In this document: positions 56,097-64,000 of the stretch, one piece after another
Position numbering within the stretch: position 1 is the stretch's first letter
Layout of the letters: every line of letters begins with the position of its first letter
Source: Streptomyces sp. SCL15-4
GTDB taxonomy: Bacteria > Actinomycetota > Actinomycetes > Streptomycetales > Streptomycetaceae
Length of the DNA: 64,000 nt
Assembly (NCBI RefSeq): GCF_033366695.1
Contig: NZ_JAOBTQ010000001.1
Location: 2,852,001-2,916,000 of the forward strand
Direction: 5' to 3'
Position numbers and translations under genes: made by a program
Notes under the pieces: generated by a model
Seen by the model: the letters and a program-made list of their open reading frames with translations, nothing else
What the model was told of the DNA's origin: nothing
Databases searched by the model: none

Positions 56097-56735
56097 GTGG
56101 CGATGTTCCGACTCCAGGGCAGCAAGGTGCTCGCCGTCGACATGACCGGAGACGCCGTGAAGGCGAAGAACGGCTCCATGGTCGCGTACGACGGGCAGAT
56201 GGCCTTCAAGAAGCTGAGCGGTGGCGGCGAGGGGCTGCGCGGGATGGTGACCCGGCGGCTCACCGGCGAGCAGATGACGGTGATGGAGGTGAAAGGGCAT
56301 GGGACGTGCTGGTTCGCGGACCGGGCGTCCGAGATCAACCTGGTCACCCTTCAGGGGGACAAGCTCTACGTCGAGGCGGGCAATCTGCTGGCGACGGACG
56401 CGGCGCTGCGCACGGGGACGACGTTCACCGGGGTGCGCGGGGCCTCCCAGGGCAACGGCCTGTTCACGACGACCGTGGAGGGCCACGGGCAGGCGGCGAT
56501 CCTCTCCGACGGCCCGGCGATCGTCCTGCGGGTCAGCCCGCAGTACCCGCTGACCGTGGACCCGGGCGCCTATGTCGCCCATCAGGGCGATGTCCGGCAG
56601 TCCTTCCAGTCCGGTGTGACGTTCCGCACGTTCCTCGGCGAGGGCGGCGGCGAGGCCTTCCAGATCCGCTTCGAGGGCGACGGACTGGTGTACGTGCAGC
56701 CGAGCGAGCGGACCACGATCGCGGGAGACGTGTGA
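56097..56735 (+). CDS. AIM24 family protein (1 of 3)
   Basis: 212 residues from GTG 56097 ([10 protein letters not shown]), or 210 from ATG 56103. TACGTT at 56085-56090 would place the transcription start on the GTG, with no RBS visible, so a leaderless message is likely. The beta-rich AIM24 domain covers the whole protein ([58 protein letters not shown]). Role in bacteria unknown; the family is related to the TRAP-like fold. First of three coupled genes. Confidence 0.85.
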   Translation: MAMFRLQGSKVLAVDMTGDAVKAKNGSMVAYDGQMAFKKLSGGGEGLRGMVTRRLTGEQMTVMEVKGHGTCWFADRASEINLVTLQGDKLYVEAGNLLATDAALRTGTTFTGVRGASQGNGLFTTTVEGHGQAAILSDGPAIVLRVSPQYPLTVDPGAYVAHQGDVRQSFQSGVTFRTFLGEGGGEAFQIRFEGDGLVYVQPSERTTIAGDV

Positions 56736-57385
56736 TGGCCTTCCGGGAGATCAACACCAAGATGGTGGAGGCGACCGTGGCGCCGGGTCAGCGGCTGTTC
56801 AGCCAGCGCGGCGCGATGCTCGCCTACCGCGGGGACGTGTCCTTCACGCCCAATGTCCAGGGCGGCCAGGGCGGGCTGATGTCCATGATCGGGCGCCGGG
56901 TGGCCGGCGAGGCGACCCCGCTGATGACCGTCGAGGGCAGCGGCACGGTCTTCTTCGGGCACGGCGGCCACCACGTCCATGTGATCACCCTCTCCGGTGA
57001 CACGCTCCATGTGGAGGCCGACCGGCTGCTCGCCTTCGAGGGCACGCTGCGTCAGGGCACGATGTTCCTGGGCGCGCAGGGCGGGGTGATGGGCCTGGTG
57101 CGCGGCCAGGTCACCGGGCAGGGGCTGTTCACGACGACGCTCCAGGGACACGGCTCGGCGGCGGTGATGGCGCACGGCGGCGTCTTCGAGATCCCGGTCA
57201 CCCCGCAGCGCCCCGTCCACGTCGACCCGCAGGCGTACGTCGCCCACCACGGCGAGCTTGGCAACAGGCTGTCCACCGCGCTCGGCTGGCGCGAGATGGT
57301 GGGCCGCGGCTCCGGCGAGGCCTTCCAGCTGGAGCTGAGCGGCAACGGCACGGTGTTCGTCCAGGCGTCGGAGGAGAAGTTGTGA
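56735..57385 (+). CDS. AIM24 family protein (2 of 3)
   Basis: 216 residues from ATG 56735, sharing one base with the previous stop (TGATG). AIM24 features: APGQRLFSQRGAMLAYRGDVSF, GSGTVFFGHGGHHVHVITLSGD, VDPQAYVAHHGEL. Gene 3 starts on its stop (GTGA). Confidence 0.85.
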   Translation: MAFREINTKMVEATVAPGQRLFSQRGAMLAYRGDVSFTPNVQGGQGGLMSMIGRRVAGEATPLMTVEGSGTVFFGHGGHHVHVITLSGDTLHVEADRLLAFEGTLRQGTMFLGAQGGVMGLVRGQVTGQGLFTTTLQGHGSAAVMAHGGVFEIPVTPQRPVHVDPQAYVAHHGELGNRLSTALGWREMVGRGSGEAFQLELSGNGTVFVQASEEKL

Positions 57386-58191
57386 GCACCTACGGAACCC
57401 CGGGCGCCGGACCGGTCGCGTACGACCCGCTGTCGCTGCCCGCGGACGACAACGTCAACGCGTACACCTTCTGCGTGGAACTCAAGGGCGGGCAGTGGTT
57501 CCTGCAGAAGGGAAAGATGATCGCCTACTACGGGACGATCGGGTTCAACGGCATCGGGCACGGGCGACTCGACCGGCTTGTCCGTACGTCGTTTCATTCG
57601 CCACTGCACGCGAGCGACTGGGTCGTGGCGGAGGGCTCCGGGAAGATGCTGCTGGCCGACCGGGCGTTCGACGTCAACTCCTACGACCTGGACGACGGGA
57701 ACTTGACCATTCGCGCGGGCAATCTGCTCGCTTTTCAGCCAAGTCTGGCGCTCAAACAGTCGATCGTCCCGGGTTTTCTCACCCTTATCGGAACCGGAAA
57801 GTTTGTAGCGGCATCAAACGGTCCGGTGGTGTTCCTGGAACCTCCGATCCGGGTCGACCCTCAGGCGCTCGTCGGGTGGGCCGACTGCCCGTCCCCGTGC
57901 CATCACTACGACCATGGGTACCTGACGGGTGTACTAGGCGGTCTACGTGCGATGACGGGCTTCGGCGGGGTTTCCGGGGAGGAGCACCAGTTCGAGTTCG
58001 TCGGCGCGGGGACGGTCCTGCTGCAGTCGACCGAGACCCTCATGGCCGAGGCGGCGACGGGGGCGGTTCCGTCCGAACCGGGGGTGCCCGGAGGTGGCGG
58101 AATGGCACCGGGCGGACACGGTCCGCAATCCTCGGGTGCACCGCGCCTTCCCGGACAGCTGGGAGACCTCCAGCGTCGCTTCGGGCTGTGA
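57382..58191 (+). CDS. AIM24 family protein (3 of 3)
   Basis: 269 residues from GTG 57382. The AIM24 domain spans residues about 25-215 and is the most divergent of the three; it contains a Cys/His segment WADCPSPCHHYDHGY absent from the others. A Gly/Pro-rich tail of about 50 residues ends it. The stretch 57700-57850 is less GC-rich than its surroundings. Confidence 0.83.
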   Translation: MSTYGTPGAGPVAYDPLSLPADDNVNAYTFCVELKGGQWFLQKGKMIAYYGTIGFNGIGHGRLDRLVRTSFHSPLHASDWVVAEGSGKMLLADRAFDVNSYDLDDGNLTIRAGNLLAFQPSLALKQSIVPGFLTLIGTGKFVAASNGPVVFLEPPIRVDPQALVGWADCPSPCHHYDHGYLTGVLGGLRAMTGFGGVSGEEHQFEFVGAGTVLLQSTETLMAEAATGAVPSEPGVPGGGGMAPGGHGPQSSGAPRLPGQLGDLQRRFGL

Positions 58192-58271
58192 GCGGTAGTC
58201 TGCGGAGTGTGACGTCGAACGCGTGCGCACAGTCACACCACCCGAAGTAGTTCGCCATTCAACTTCTTAGG

Positions 58272-58277
58272 TAGACT
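58272..58277 (+). promoter_or_regulatory. -10 element placing marR transcription start at its ATG
   Basis: TAGACT ends six bases before ATG 58284 with no RBS between; predicts a leaderless mRNA. The upstream sequence is AT-richer than average. Confidence 0.45.
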
Positions 58278-58283
58278 TCATTC

Positions 58284-58760
58284 ATGGAGACCGAGACGGC
58301 CACGCGCTGGCTGACCGATGCGGAGCAGTGCGCCTGGCGCACCCACCTGGAGGTCAACAGGCTGTTGACGTACCAGCTCGAAAAGGATCTGCAGCCGTTC
58401 GGCCTGACAATGAACGACTACGAGATCCTGGTGAACCTGTCCGAGTCGGAAGACGTACGGATGCGGATGAGCGACCTGGCCTCAGCGACCCTTCAGTCCA
58501 AGAGCCGGCTCTCGCACCAGATCACGCGCATGGAGAACGCCAACCTGGTTCGCCGCGAGAACTGTGACACGGACCGGCGGGGGCTGTACGCCGTGCTCAC
58601 GGACCACGGCATGGAGATGATGCGGAAGGTCGCCCCGCATCACGTGGCATCGGTGCGGCGCCACTTCATCGATCTGCTGTCGCCGGACGCGCTGATGGAA
58701 CTGGAGAAGGCGCTCAAGCCGGTCGCCGAACACCTGAGAGGACAGCGGGGGCGTCCCTGA
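58284..58760 (+). CDS. MarR family regulator
   Basis: 158 residues from ATG 58284. Winged helix: FGLTMNDYEILVNLSESEDVRMRMSDLASATLQSKSRLSHQITRMENANLVRRENCDTDRRGLYAVLT. One Cys in the wing (RENCDTDRRG) might be redox-sensitive. It stands alone after the AIM24 operon; target unknown. Confidence 0.9.
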   Translation: METETATRWLTDAEQCAWRTHLEVNRLLTYQLEKDLQPFGLTMNDYEILVNLSESEDVRMRMSDLASATLQSKSRLSHQITRMENANLVRRENCDTDRRGLYAVLTDHGMEMMRKVAPHHVASVRRHFIDLLSPDALMELEKALKPVAEHLRGQRGRP

Positions 58761-59035
58761 GCCTCCGTGCGCGCGGGCGGCGGTGAGACCGCTCACCACC
58801 GCCCGCGCGAGCCCGTCACCGCCGGCCACCGTCTCCGCCCGTCCGTCACGGCCGAGGCCGCCGCCGGGGCACAGCCCGACGGCAGTCACGGCCCCGGGCG
58901 GAGCACGGCACGGCGGCGACCGAGGCCGGGCGGGATCGCAGCGCTCGGCGCCTGTCGCGCGCGTCCACACGACCACCGGCCGTTACGACCGGGGCCAAGG
59001 CCGTGGGCGGGTGGCCGGGGGTGGTGGGGGCTCGG

Positions 59036-60265
59036 TCAGCCGCGGTCGGTGGCGGCCGGCGTGGTTGTCCGCGCCGTGCGGCCGGCCGCGGTCACGCGGA
59101 CGGTGGCGGCCGCGGCCGTTGCCAGTGCGCTGCCGCCCGCCAGGGCGAAGCACAGCGGCAGCGGCAGGCGGTCGATCAGCAGTCCGGCCGCCAGTGCCCC
59201 GGCCGAACTCCCGGCGTTCACCCCGGTGTTCACCCAGGCCCCGGCCCGGATGCGGGTGTCCTCCGTGGCCGTCTCGTCGGCCAGCAGATACGCGGTCGTC
59301 AGCGCGGGAGCGATGAAGGCGCCCGCGAGGGCCAGCACCGCGGACAGGGTCCACAGCCCGGGGGCCGCTCCCGCCGCCGCCAGCACCAGCCCGAAGGGCG
59401 CGGCGAAGCGGCACAGCCGGGTCCGGGCGGGCGCACGCCAGCGCACCGCGCCGACCGCGAGCCCGCCGAGCGCGCTGCCCACCGAGAGGGCGCCCAGCGC
59501 CCAGGGGACCAGCGCGGTGTCGTAGGAGTGTGCCGCGGCGAAGGCCAGTACCAGCAGTTCCACGGCGCTGATGGCCAGCCCGAGGCCCAGCGCGACCACG
59601 ACCGCCGGCAGCAGGCCCCGCACCGGGACGGGCCGTCCGCGGCGGGCGGCGGAGCGCGGCCCGGGCAGCGCCGGAGACGTGACGAAGGCGCAGGTGCCGG
59701 CCACGTTCAGGGCCGCGCTCAGCAGGATTCCGGCGGCCGCCGGGGCGACGCCGAGGAGCACGCCGACCAGCGCCGGGCCGGAGACGTACAGCAGTTCTTC
59801 GGCGACGGCGTCGAGGCTGTAGGCGCGCCGCGCCATGCCCTCGTCCGGCATCAGTCGCGACCACAGGGCGCGCATGGCCGGGCCCAGCGGCGGCGCGCAG
59901 CAGCCCGCGAGCGCGGCCGTGCCGGCGACGGCCGCCGCCGGGGCGCCCGGGTGCCAGGTCAGCGCGGCCAGGAGGGCCAGCAGGACGCCGTACAGCACCG
60001 ACATGGGCAGCAGGGCCCGGCGCGGGCCGTGGCGGTCGACGAGGGCGGCGCGCAGCGGCATCAGGAGGACCGTGGCGGCGCCGAACAGGGACAGTACGAC
60101 GCCGGAGACGGCCCAGGAGCCGGTGGCGGCGGTGACGGCCAGCGGCACCGCCAGGCCGACGGTGGCGTAGGACAGACGGGCCGTCAGGGCGGCGGTGAAG
60201 GTGCGGCGGGCCTGGGGCACGCGCAGGACAGCGGCGTACGAGGGCCGCGACAGGGGCGTGGACAC
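59036..60265 (-). CDS. MFS transporter
   Basis: 409 residues from GTG 60265 (AGAGGA upstream); TTG 60283 possible. Twelve predicted helices of the small DHA1-like type, e.g. VSGVVLSLFGAATVLLMPLRAALVDRHGPRRALLP with motif A, and a second half starting GLLPAVVVALGLGLAIS. Substrate unknown. The 275 bases between marR and its stop contain no supported gene. Confidence 0.88.
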   Translation of the reverse strand: MSTPLSRPSYAAVLRVPQARRTFTAALTARLSYATVGLAVPLAVTAATGSWAVSGVVLSLFGAATVLLMPLRAALVDRHGPRRALLPMSVLYGVLLALLAALTWHPGAPAAAVAGTAALAGCCAPPLGPAMRALWSRLMPDEGMARRAYSLDAVAEELLYVSGPALVGVLLGVAPAAAGILLSAALNVAGTCAFVTSPALPGPRSAARRGRPVPVRGLLPAVVVALGLGLAISAVELLVLAFAAAHSYDTALVPWALGALSVGSALGGLAVGAVRWRAPARTRLCRFAAPFGLVLAAAGAAPGLWTLSAVLALAGAFIAPALTTAYLLADETATEDTRIRAGAWVNTGVNAGSSAGALAAGLLIDRLPLPLCFALAGGSALATAAAATVRVTAAGRTARTTTPAATDRG

Positions 60266-60411
60266 GCGGATGTTCCTCTGCAAGAGGCGGAAGAAGGGGA
60301 CACCTGAGGGCGCGGTGGCCGTCTGCGCGGCCCCGCGTTGCGGGTGTGCCCTATGCCATGAGGAGGAACATGCCGGTCACGCTAGCAGGGTGCTCACCGG
60401 ACCGGCCAGGC

Positions 60412-61368
60412 TCAGCCCTGGGTCAGGCCGGCGACCAGTTCGTCCGCGGCGCGGTAGGGGTCCAGCTCGCCGGCGACGATGCGTTCGGCGAGGGCGCTGA
60501 GCCGGCGGTCGCCGTGCAGGTCGCCGATGCGTTCGCGCAGCGCGGTGACGGCGATGGTCTCCACCTCGCGGGCCGCGCGGGCCTTGCGGCGCTCGGCGAG
60601 GATGCCCCGCTCCTCCATCCAGGCCCGGTGCTTCTCCAGGGCCTCCACGACCTCGTCGACGCCCTCCGCGCGGGCCGCGACGGTCCTGACGATGGGCGGG
60701 CGCCAGTCGCCGGGGCCGCGGGCCTCGCCCAGGCCCAGCATGTGGTTCAGCTCGCGGGCGGTGGCGTCGGCGCCGTCCCGGTCGGCCTTGTTGACCACGT
60801 AGACGTCGCCGATCTCCAGGATGCCGGCCTTCGCCGCCTGGATGCCGTCGCCCATGCCCGGGGCGAGCAGCACCACGCTGGTGTCGGCCTGCGAGGCGAT
60901 CTCGACCTCGGACTGGCCGACGCCGACCGTCTCGACCAGGATCACGTCGCAGCCCGCCGCGTCCAGCACCCGGATGGCCTGCGGTGCGGCCCAGGCCAGC
61001 CCGCCGAGGTGGCCCCGGGTGGCCATGGAGCGGATGTAGACGCCGGGGTCGGAGGCGTGGTCGGACATCCGGACCCGGTCGCCGAGCAGGGCGCCGCCGG
61101 AGAACGGCGAGGACGGGTCGACGGCCAGGACGCCGACCCTCCTGCCCTGCTTGCGGTAGGCGGTGACCAGCGCGGAGGTGGAGGTCGACTTGCCGACGCC
61201 GGGCGAGCCGGTCAGGCCCACCACATAGGCGTTGCCGGTCAGCGGCGCCAGCGCCGCCATGACCTCCCTGAGCTGCGGTGACGCCCCCTCCACCAGGGAG
61301 ATCAGCCGGGCCACGGCCCGCGGCCGGCCTTCCCTGGCCTGGGCCACCAGAGAGGAGACGTCCTGCAT
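60412..61368 (-). CDS. meaB: Acyl-CoA mutase-associated GTPase chaperone
   Basis: 318 residues from ATG 61368 (GGAG seven bases upstream). ArgK/MeaB G3E GTPase: Walker A GLTGSPGVGKST, VDPSSPFSGGALLGDR, VETVGVGQSE (Walker B region) and base motif NKAD. It guards B12-dependent mutases, loading adenosylcobalamin and removing damaged cofactor. Likely clients are IcmA (49650-51350) and methylmalonyl-CoA mutase. Confidence 0.94.
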   Translation of the reverse strand: MQDVSSLVAQAREGRPRAVARLISLVEGASPQLREVMAALAPLTGNAYVVGLTGSPGVGKSTSTSALVTAYRKQGRRVGVLAVDPSSPFSGGALLGDRVRMSDHASDPGVYIRSMATRGHLGGLAWAAPQAIRVLDAAGCDVILVETVGVGQSEVEIASQADTSVVLLAPGMGDGIQAAKAGILEIGDVYVVNKADRDGADATARELNHMLGLGEARGPGDWRPPIVRTVAARAEGVDEVVEALEKHRAWMEERGILAERRKARAAREVETIAVTALRERIGDLHGDRRLSALAERIVAGELDPYRAADELVAGLTQG

Positions 61369-61417
61369 CACAGCTCCGTTCACTTCACCGACGTACCGGA
61401 ATCGGACCTACGGGGTG

Positions 61418-62617
61418 TCAGGCCTTGGGCACCCGCACGATCAGCGCGTCGCCCTGGCCGCCGCCGCCGCACAGCGCGGCGGCGCCGACCCCGCCGCCCC
61501 GGCGCTTGAGCTCCAGCGCCAGGTGCAGCACGAGCCGGGCGCCGGACATGCCGATCGGGTGACCCAGCGCGATGGCGCCGCCGTTGACGTTCACCTTTTC
61601 CGTGGAAACGCCGAGGTCCTTCATTGACTGCACGGCGACCGCGGCGAAGGCCTCGTTGATCTCGATGAGGTCCAGGTCGGAGACGTCCAGGCCCTCCTTC
61701 TTCAGCGCGTGCCGGATGGCGTTGGACGGCTGCGACTGCAGGGAGTTGTCGGGACCGGCCACATTGCCGTGCGCGCCGATCTCGGCGAGCCACTGAAGGC
61801 CCAGCTCCTCGGCCTTGGCCTTGCTCATCACGACCACGGCGGCGGCGCCGTCGGAGATCTGCGAGGAGGTGCCGGCGGTGATGGTGCCGTCCTTGGCGAA
61901 GGCCGGGCGCAGCTTCGCCAGGGACTCGGCGGTGGTGTCGGCGCGGATGCCCTCGTCCTTGCTGAACAGCACCGGGTCGCCCTTGCGCTGCGGGATCTCC
62001 ACCGGGGTGATCTCGGCCTCGAACAGGCCGTTCTTCTGGGCGGCGGCGGCGCGCTGGTGGGACAGGGCGGCGATCTCGTCCTGCTCGGGGCGCTGGATGC
62101 CGAGGCGGGTGTTGTGCTTCTCGGTGGACTCGCCCATGGGGATGTTCTCCCATGGGTCGGTCAGGCCGTCGTAGGCCATCGCGTCGAGCATCTGGACCGC
62201 GCCGTACTTGTAGCCCTCGCGGGACTTGGGCAGCAGGTGCGGGGCGTTGCTCATGGACTCCTGGCCGCCCGCCACGACGATGTCGAACTCGCCGGCGCGG
62301 ATCAGCTGGTCCGCGAGGGCGATGGCGTCGAGGCCGGAGAGACACACCTTGTTGACGGTGAGCGCCGGGACGTTCATCGGGATGCCGGCCTTGACGGCGG
62401 CCTGGCGGGCCGGGATCTGGCCCGCGCCGGCCTGGAGCACCTGGCCCATGATCACGTACTGCACCTGGTCGCCGCCGATCCCCGCACGGTCGAGGGCGGC
62501 CTTGATCGCGAAGGCTCCGAGGTCGGCTCCGGAGAAGGACTTCAGGGAGCCCAGCAGCCGCCCCATGGGCGTCCGGGCGCCCGCGACGATCACCGAGCTG
62601 GTCGTTCCAGAAGACAT
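61418..62617 (-). CDS. atoB: Acetyl-CoA C-acetyltransferase (thiolase)
   Basis: 399 residues from ATG 62617 (GGAAGGGG upstream). Thiolase hallmarks: nucleophile Cys92 in [49 protein letters not shown] and the second catalytic Cys in CGGGGQGDA. It condenses two acetyl-CoA to acetoacetyl-CoA, feeding butyryl-CoA formation and the ethylmalonyl-CoA route. 49 bases separate it from meaB in the same direction. Confidence 0.94.
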   Translation of the reverse strand: MSSGTTSSVIVAGARTPMGRLLGSLKSFSGADLGAFAIKAALDRAGIGGDQVQYVIMGQVLQAGAGQIPARQAAVKAGIPMNVPALTVNKVCLSGLDAIALADQLIRAGEFDIVVAGGQESMSNAPHLLPKSREGYKYGAVQMLDAMAYDGLTDPWENIPMGESTEKHNTRLGIQRPEQDEIAALSHQRAAAAQKNGLFEAEITPVEIPQRKGDPVLFSKDEGIRADTTAESLAKLRPAFAKDGTITAGTSSQISDGAAAVVVMSKAKAEELGLQWLAEIGAHGNVAGPDNSLQSQPSNAIRHALKKEGLDVSDLDLIEINEAFAAVAVQSMKDLGVSTEKVNVNGGAIALGHPIGMSGARLVLHLALELKRRGGGVGAAALCGGGGQGDALIVRVPKA

Positions 62618-62766
62618 GAGGTGCGATCCCCTTCCAGCTGCGTACAGCCGAGGAGTGAACGAGGGTTTACTTCGAATGTACTGAGCGGTTGGACACGGCG
62701 TCATCGGCCTGTCGGTGTGATCGCGCGCACGTTGCGTAACCACCCCGGGAGCGCTGCACTGAATCC

Positions 62767-63207
62767 ATGCTGACGCGAATCGACCACATCGGGATCGCCT
62801 GCCACGACCTCGACGCGACCGTCGAGTTCTACCGGGCCACGTACGGCTTCGAGGTGTTCCACACCGAGGTCAACGAGGAGCAGGGCGTGCGCGAGGCCAT
62901 GCTCCGGATCAACGGCACGTCGGACGGCGGCGCCTCCTACCTCCAGCTGCTGGAACCGGTCCGCGAGGACTCCACGGTCGCCAAGTGGCTGGCGAAGAAC
63001 GGGGAGGGCGTCCACCACATCGCCTTCGGCACCGCGGACGTGGACGCCGACTCCGAGGAGATCCGCGGCAAGGGCGTGCGGGTGCTCTACGACGAGCCCC
63101 GGCGCGGCTCCATGGGCTCGCGGATCACCTTCCTGCACCCCAAGGACTGCCATGGCGTCCTCACAGAACTGGTCACTTCGGCGCCTGTTGAGACGCCCGA
63201 GCACTGA
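62767..63207 (+). CDS. mce: Methylmalonyl-CoA epimerase
   Basis: 146 residues from ATG 62767. Vicinal-oxygen-chelate fold with metal ligands in [26 protein letters not shown] and LTELV. It interconverts (2S)- and (2R)-methylmalonyl-CoA. Divergent from the thiolase gene. Confidence 0.95.
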   Translation: MLTRIDHIGIACHDLDATVEFYRATYGFEVFHTEVNEEQGVREAMLRINGTSDGGASYLQLLEPVREDSTVAKWLAKNGEGVHHIAFGTADVDADSEEIRGKGVRVLYDEPRRGSMGSRITFLHPKDCHGVLTELVTSAPVETPEH

Positions 63208-63434
63208 CCCCCGTACATAAGGGCCGGTAGGGTTGGGGGCGGTCGTCCCTCCACCGGGGCGACCGGGTCCTGCCGTTGTCGGCGGGACCGAGCCGGGGTC
63301 CGGGTTTCGGGGGACGAGCGTCGGGGCAGCAGCCCGTGCTCCGCCGTCTGTCTGACACCATTCCCCGGGGGCCCCGTTCGCGAACGGACGGAGCTCGTTG
63401 GAGAAGCTGACCAGGGGACGGATGGGACCGCGCA
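63208..63434 (+). promoter_or_regulatory. Upstream region of scy
   Basis: 227 bases between mce and scy. CATAAG and TAGGGT near 63216-63234 are possible -10 elements. Several GGGG/CCCC runs could fold, but no strict terminator is seen. Confidence 0.35.
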
Positions 63435-64000
63435 GTGCGGGGCTACGAGAGCCAGGAGCGAGAGCCGGCGGCTGACGTCGACCACCTCTCTCGGTTCGAG
63501 GCCGAGATGAAGCGGCTGAGGACCGAGCGGGAGAAGGCGATCCAGCACGCCGAGGACCTCGGCTACCAGGTCGAGGTGCTGCGCGCCAAGCTGCACGAGG
63601 CGCGCCGTACCCTCATGACCCGGCCCGCCTACGACGGCGGTGACATCGGCTACCAGGCCGAGCAGCTGCTCCGCAACGCCCAGATGCAGGCCGAGCAGCT
63701 GCGCCAGGACGCCGAACGGGAGCTGAGCCAGGCCCGCGCGCAGACCCAGCGCATCCTCCAGGAGCACGCCGAGCAGGCCGCCCGGCTCCAGGCGGAGCTG
63801 CACCAGGAGGCGGTGACCCGGCGCCAGCAGCTCGACCAGGAGCTGGCCGAGCGCCGCGCCACCGTCGAGTCGCACGTCAACGAGAACGTGGCGTGGGCGG
63901 AGCAGTTGCGCGCCCGCACCGAGCAGCAGGCCCGCCGGCTGCTGGACGAGTCCCGCGCGGAGGCCGAGCAGGCGATGGCCGCCGCCCGCGCGGAGGCCGA
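63435..64000 (+). CDS. scy: Polar growth coiled-coil protein Scy (partial, N-terminus)
   Basis: Frame open from GTG 63435 to the window edge, 188 residues seen. VRGYESQEREPAADVDHLSRFEAEMKRL starts a DivIVA-like N-terminal coiled coil. From about residue 75 the sequence becomes an almost uninterrupted, Glu/Gln/Arg/Ala-rich coiled coil (AEQLRQDAERELSQARAQ) with Trp only at VAWAEQL. Scy is a very long (over 1,000 residues) scaffold of the Streptomyces tip-organising complex with DivIVA and FilP. Its position after mce fits the Streptomyces gene order I recall. Confidence 0.88.
   Translation, partial: MRGYESQEREPAADVDHLSRFEAEMKRLRTEREKAIQHAEDLGYQVEVLRAKLHEARRTLMTRPAYDGGDIGYQAEQLLRNAQMQAEQLRQDAERELSQARAQTQRILQEHAEQAARLQAELHQEAVTRRQQLDQELAERRATVESHVNENVAWAEQLRARTEQQARRLLDESRAEAEQAMAAARAEA

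Noticed and set aside
58761..59035. Small open frames after marR
   Set aside because: Pro/Arg/Thr-rich with no start signal; treated as intergenic.

Overview
The window is very GC-rich with a strong GC bias at third codon positions. It starts many genes at GTG or TTG and links neighbours by 4-bp stop/start overlaps. The gene set points to a Streptomyces chromosome: Scy polarity protein at the right edge, the GlgE maltosyl-transfer operon, tandem secreted M4 proteases, HelD-type RNA polymerase motor, DUF6230/DUF6114 cell-envelope genes and isobutyryl-CoA mutase. From memory the order from about 9 kb to the right edge resembles the S. coelicolor core around SCO5397 (scy) to SCO5447 (neutral protease); this was not checked by alignment.

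Left edge (1-4617, minus strand): a compact cluster that looks accessory. A 61-residue peptide gene is followed by a 249-residue protein of unknown family, a DUF692/MNIO multinuclear iron enzyme, and a fusion of a subtilase-like domain with a NodU/CmcH-type O-carbamoyltransferase that runs off the window. I read this as a RiPP cluster whose precursor has no cysteine, so the best-known MNIO chemistry (on Cys) cannot apply. This is the most interesting part of the window. Immediately upstream lie two coupled ABC exporter half-transporters (4951-8837).

9-24.5 kb: two paralogous secreted M4 metalloproteases sharing a promoter-proximal motif, a DUF1990 protein, and alpha-glucan metabolism: glgP divergent from glgE-treS-pep2-glgB (trehalose to maltose to maltose-1-phosphate to branched glucan).

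24.5-39 kb: HelD/HelR-like helicase, a MerR-thioredoxin pair with a CPPC active site, a DHA2 efflux pump with a divergent TetR repressor and three 18-bp operators, a DctA dicarboxylate transporter divergent from a CitA/CitB-type two-component system, a sugar ABC importer (lipoprotein plus two permeases, no ATPase) and an HTH protein.

38-44 kb: central carbon genes pfkA, pta-ackA and pyk (glycolytic flux and acetate overflow). 44-49 kb: an envelope operon (DUF6230, DUF6114, and a Ser/Thr/Asp-rich protein with tandem heptads), a structured 625-bp intergenic region, CnoX-like thioredoxin-TPR protein and a TetR regulator.

49-64 kb: IcmA, two DUF3817 membrane proteins, MarR and TetR regulators, a TetR-DUF4166-SRPBCC operon with two operator palindromes, an MTH1187-type protein, three consecutive AIM24 proteins, an MFS exporter, then meaB, acetyl-CoA acetyltransferase and methylmalonyl-CoA epimerase, which with icmA form an acyl-CoA mutase/propionate module. 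The window ends inside scy. I saw no rRNA, tRNA, CRISPR array, insertion sequence or prophage.
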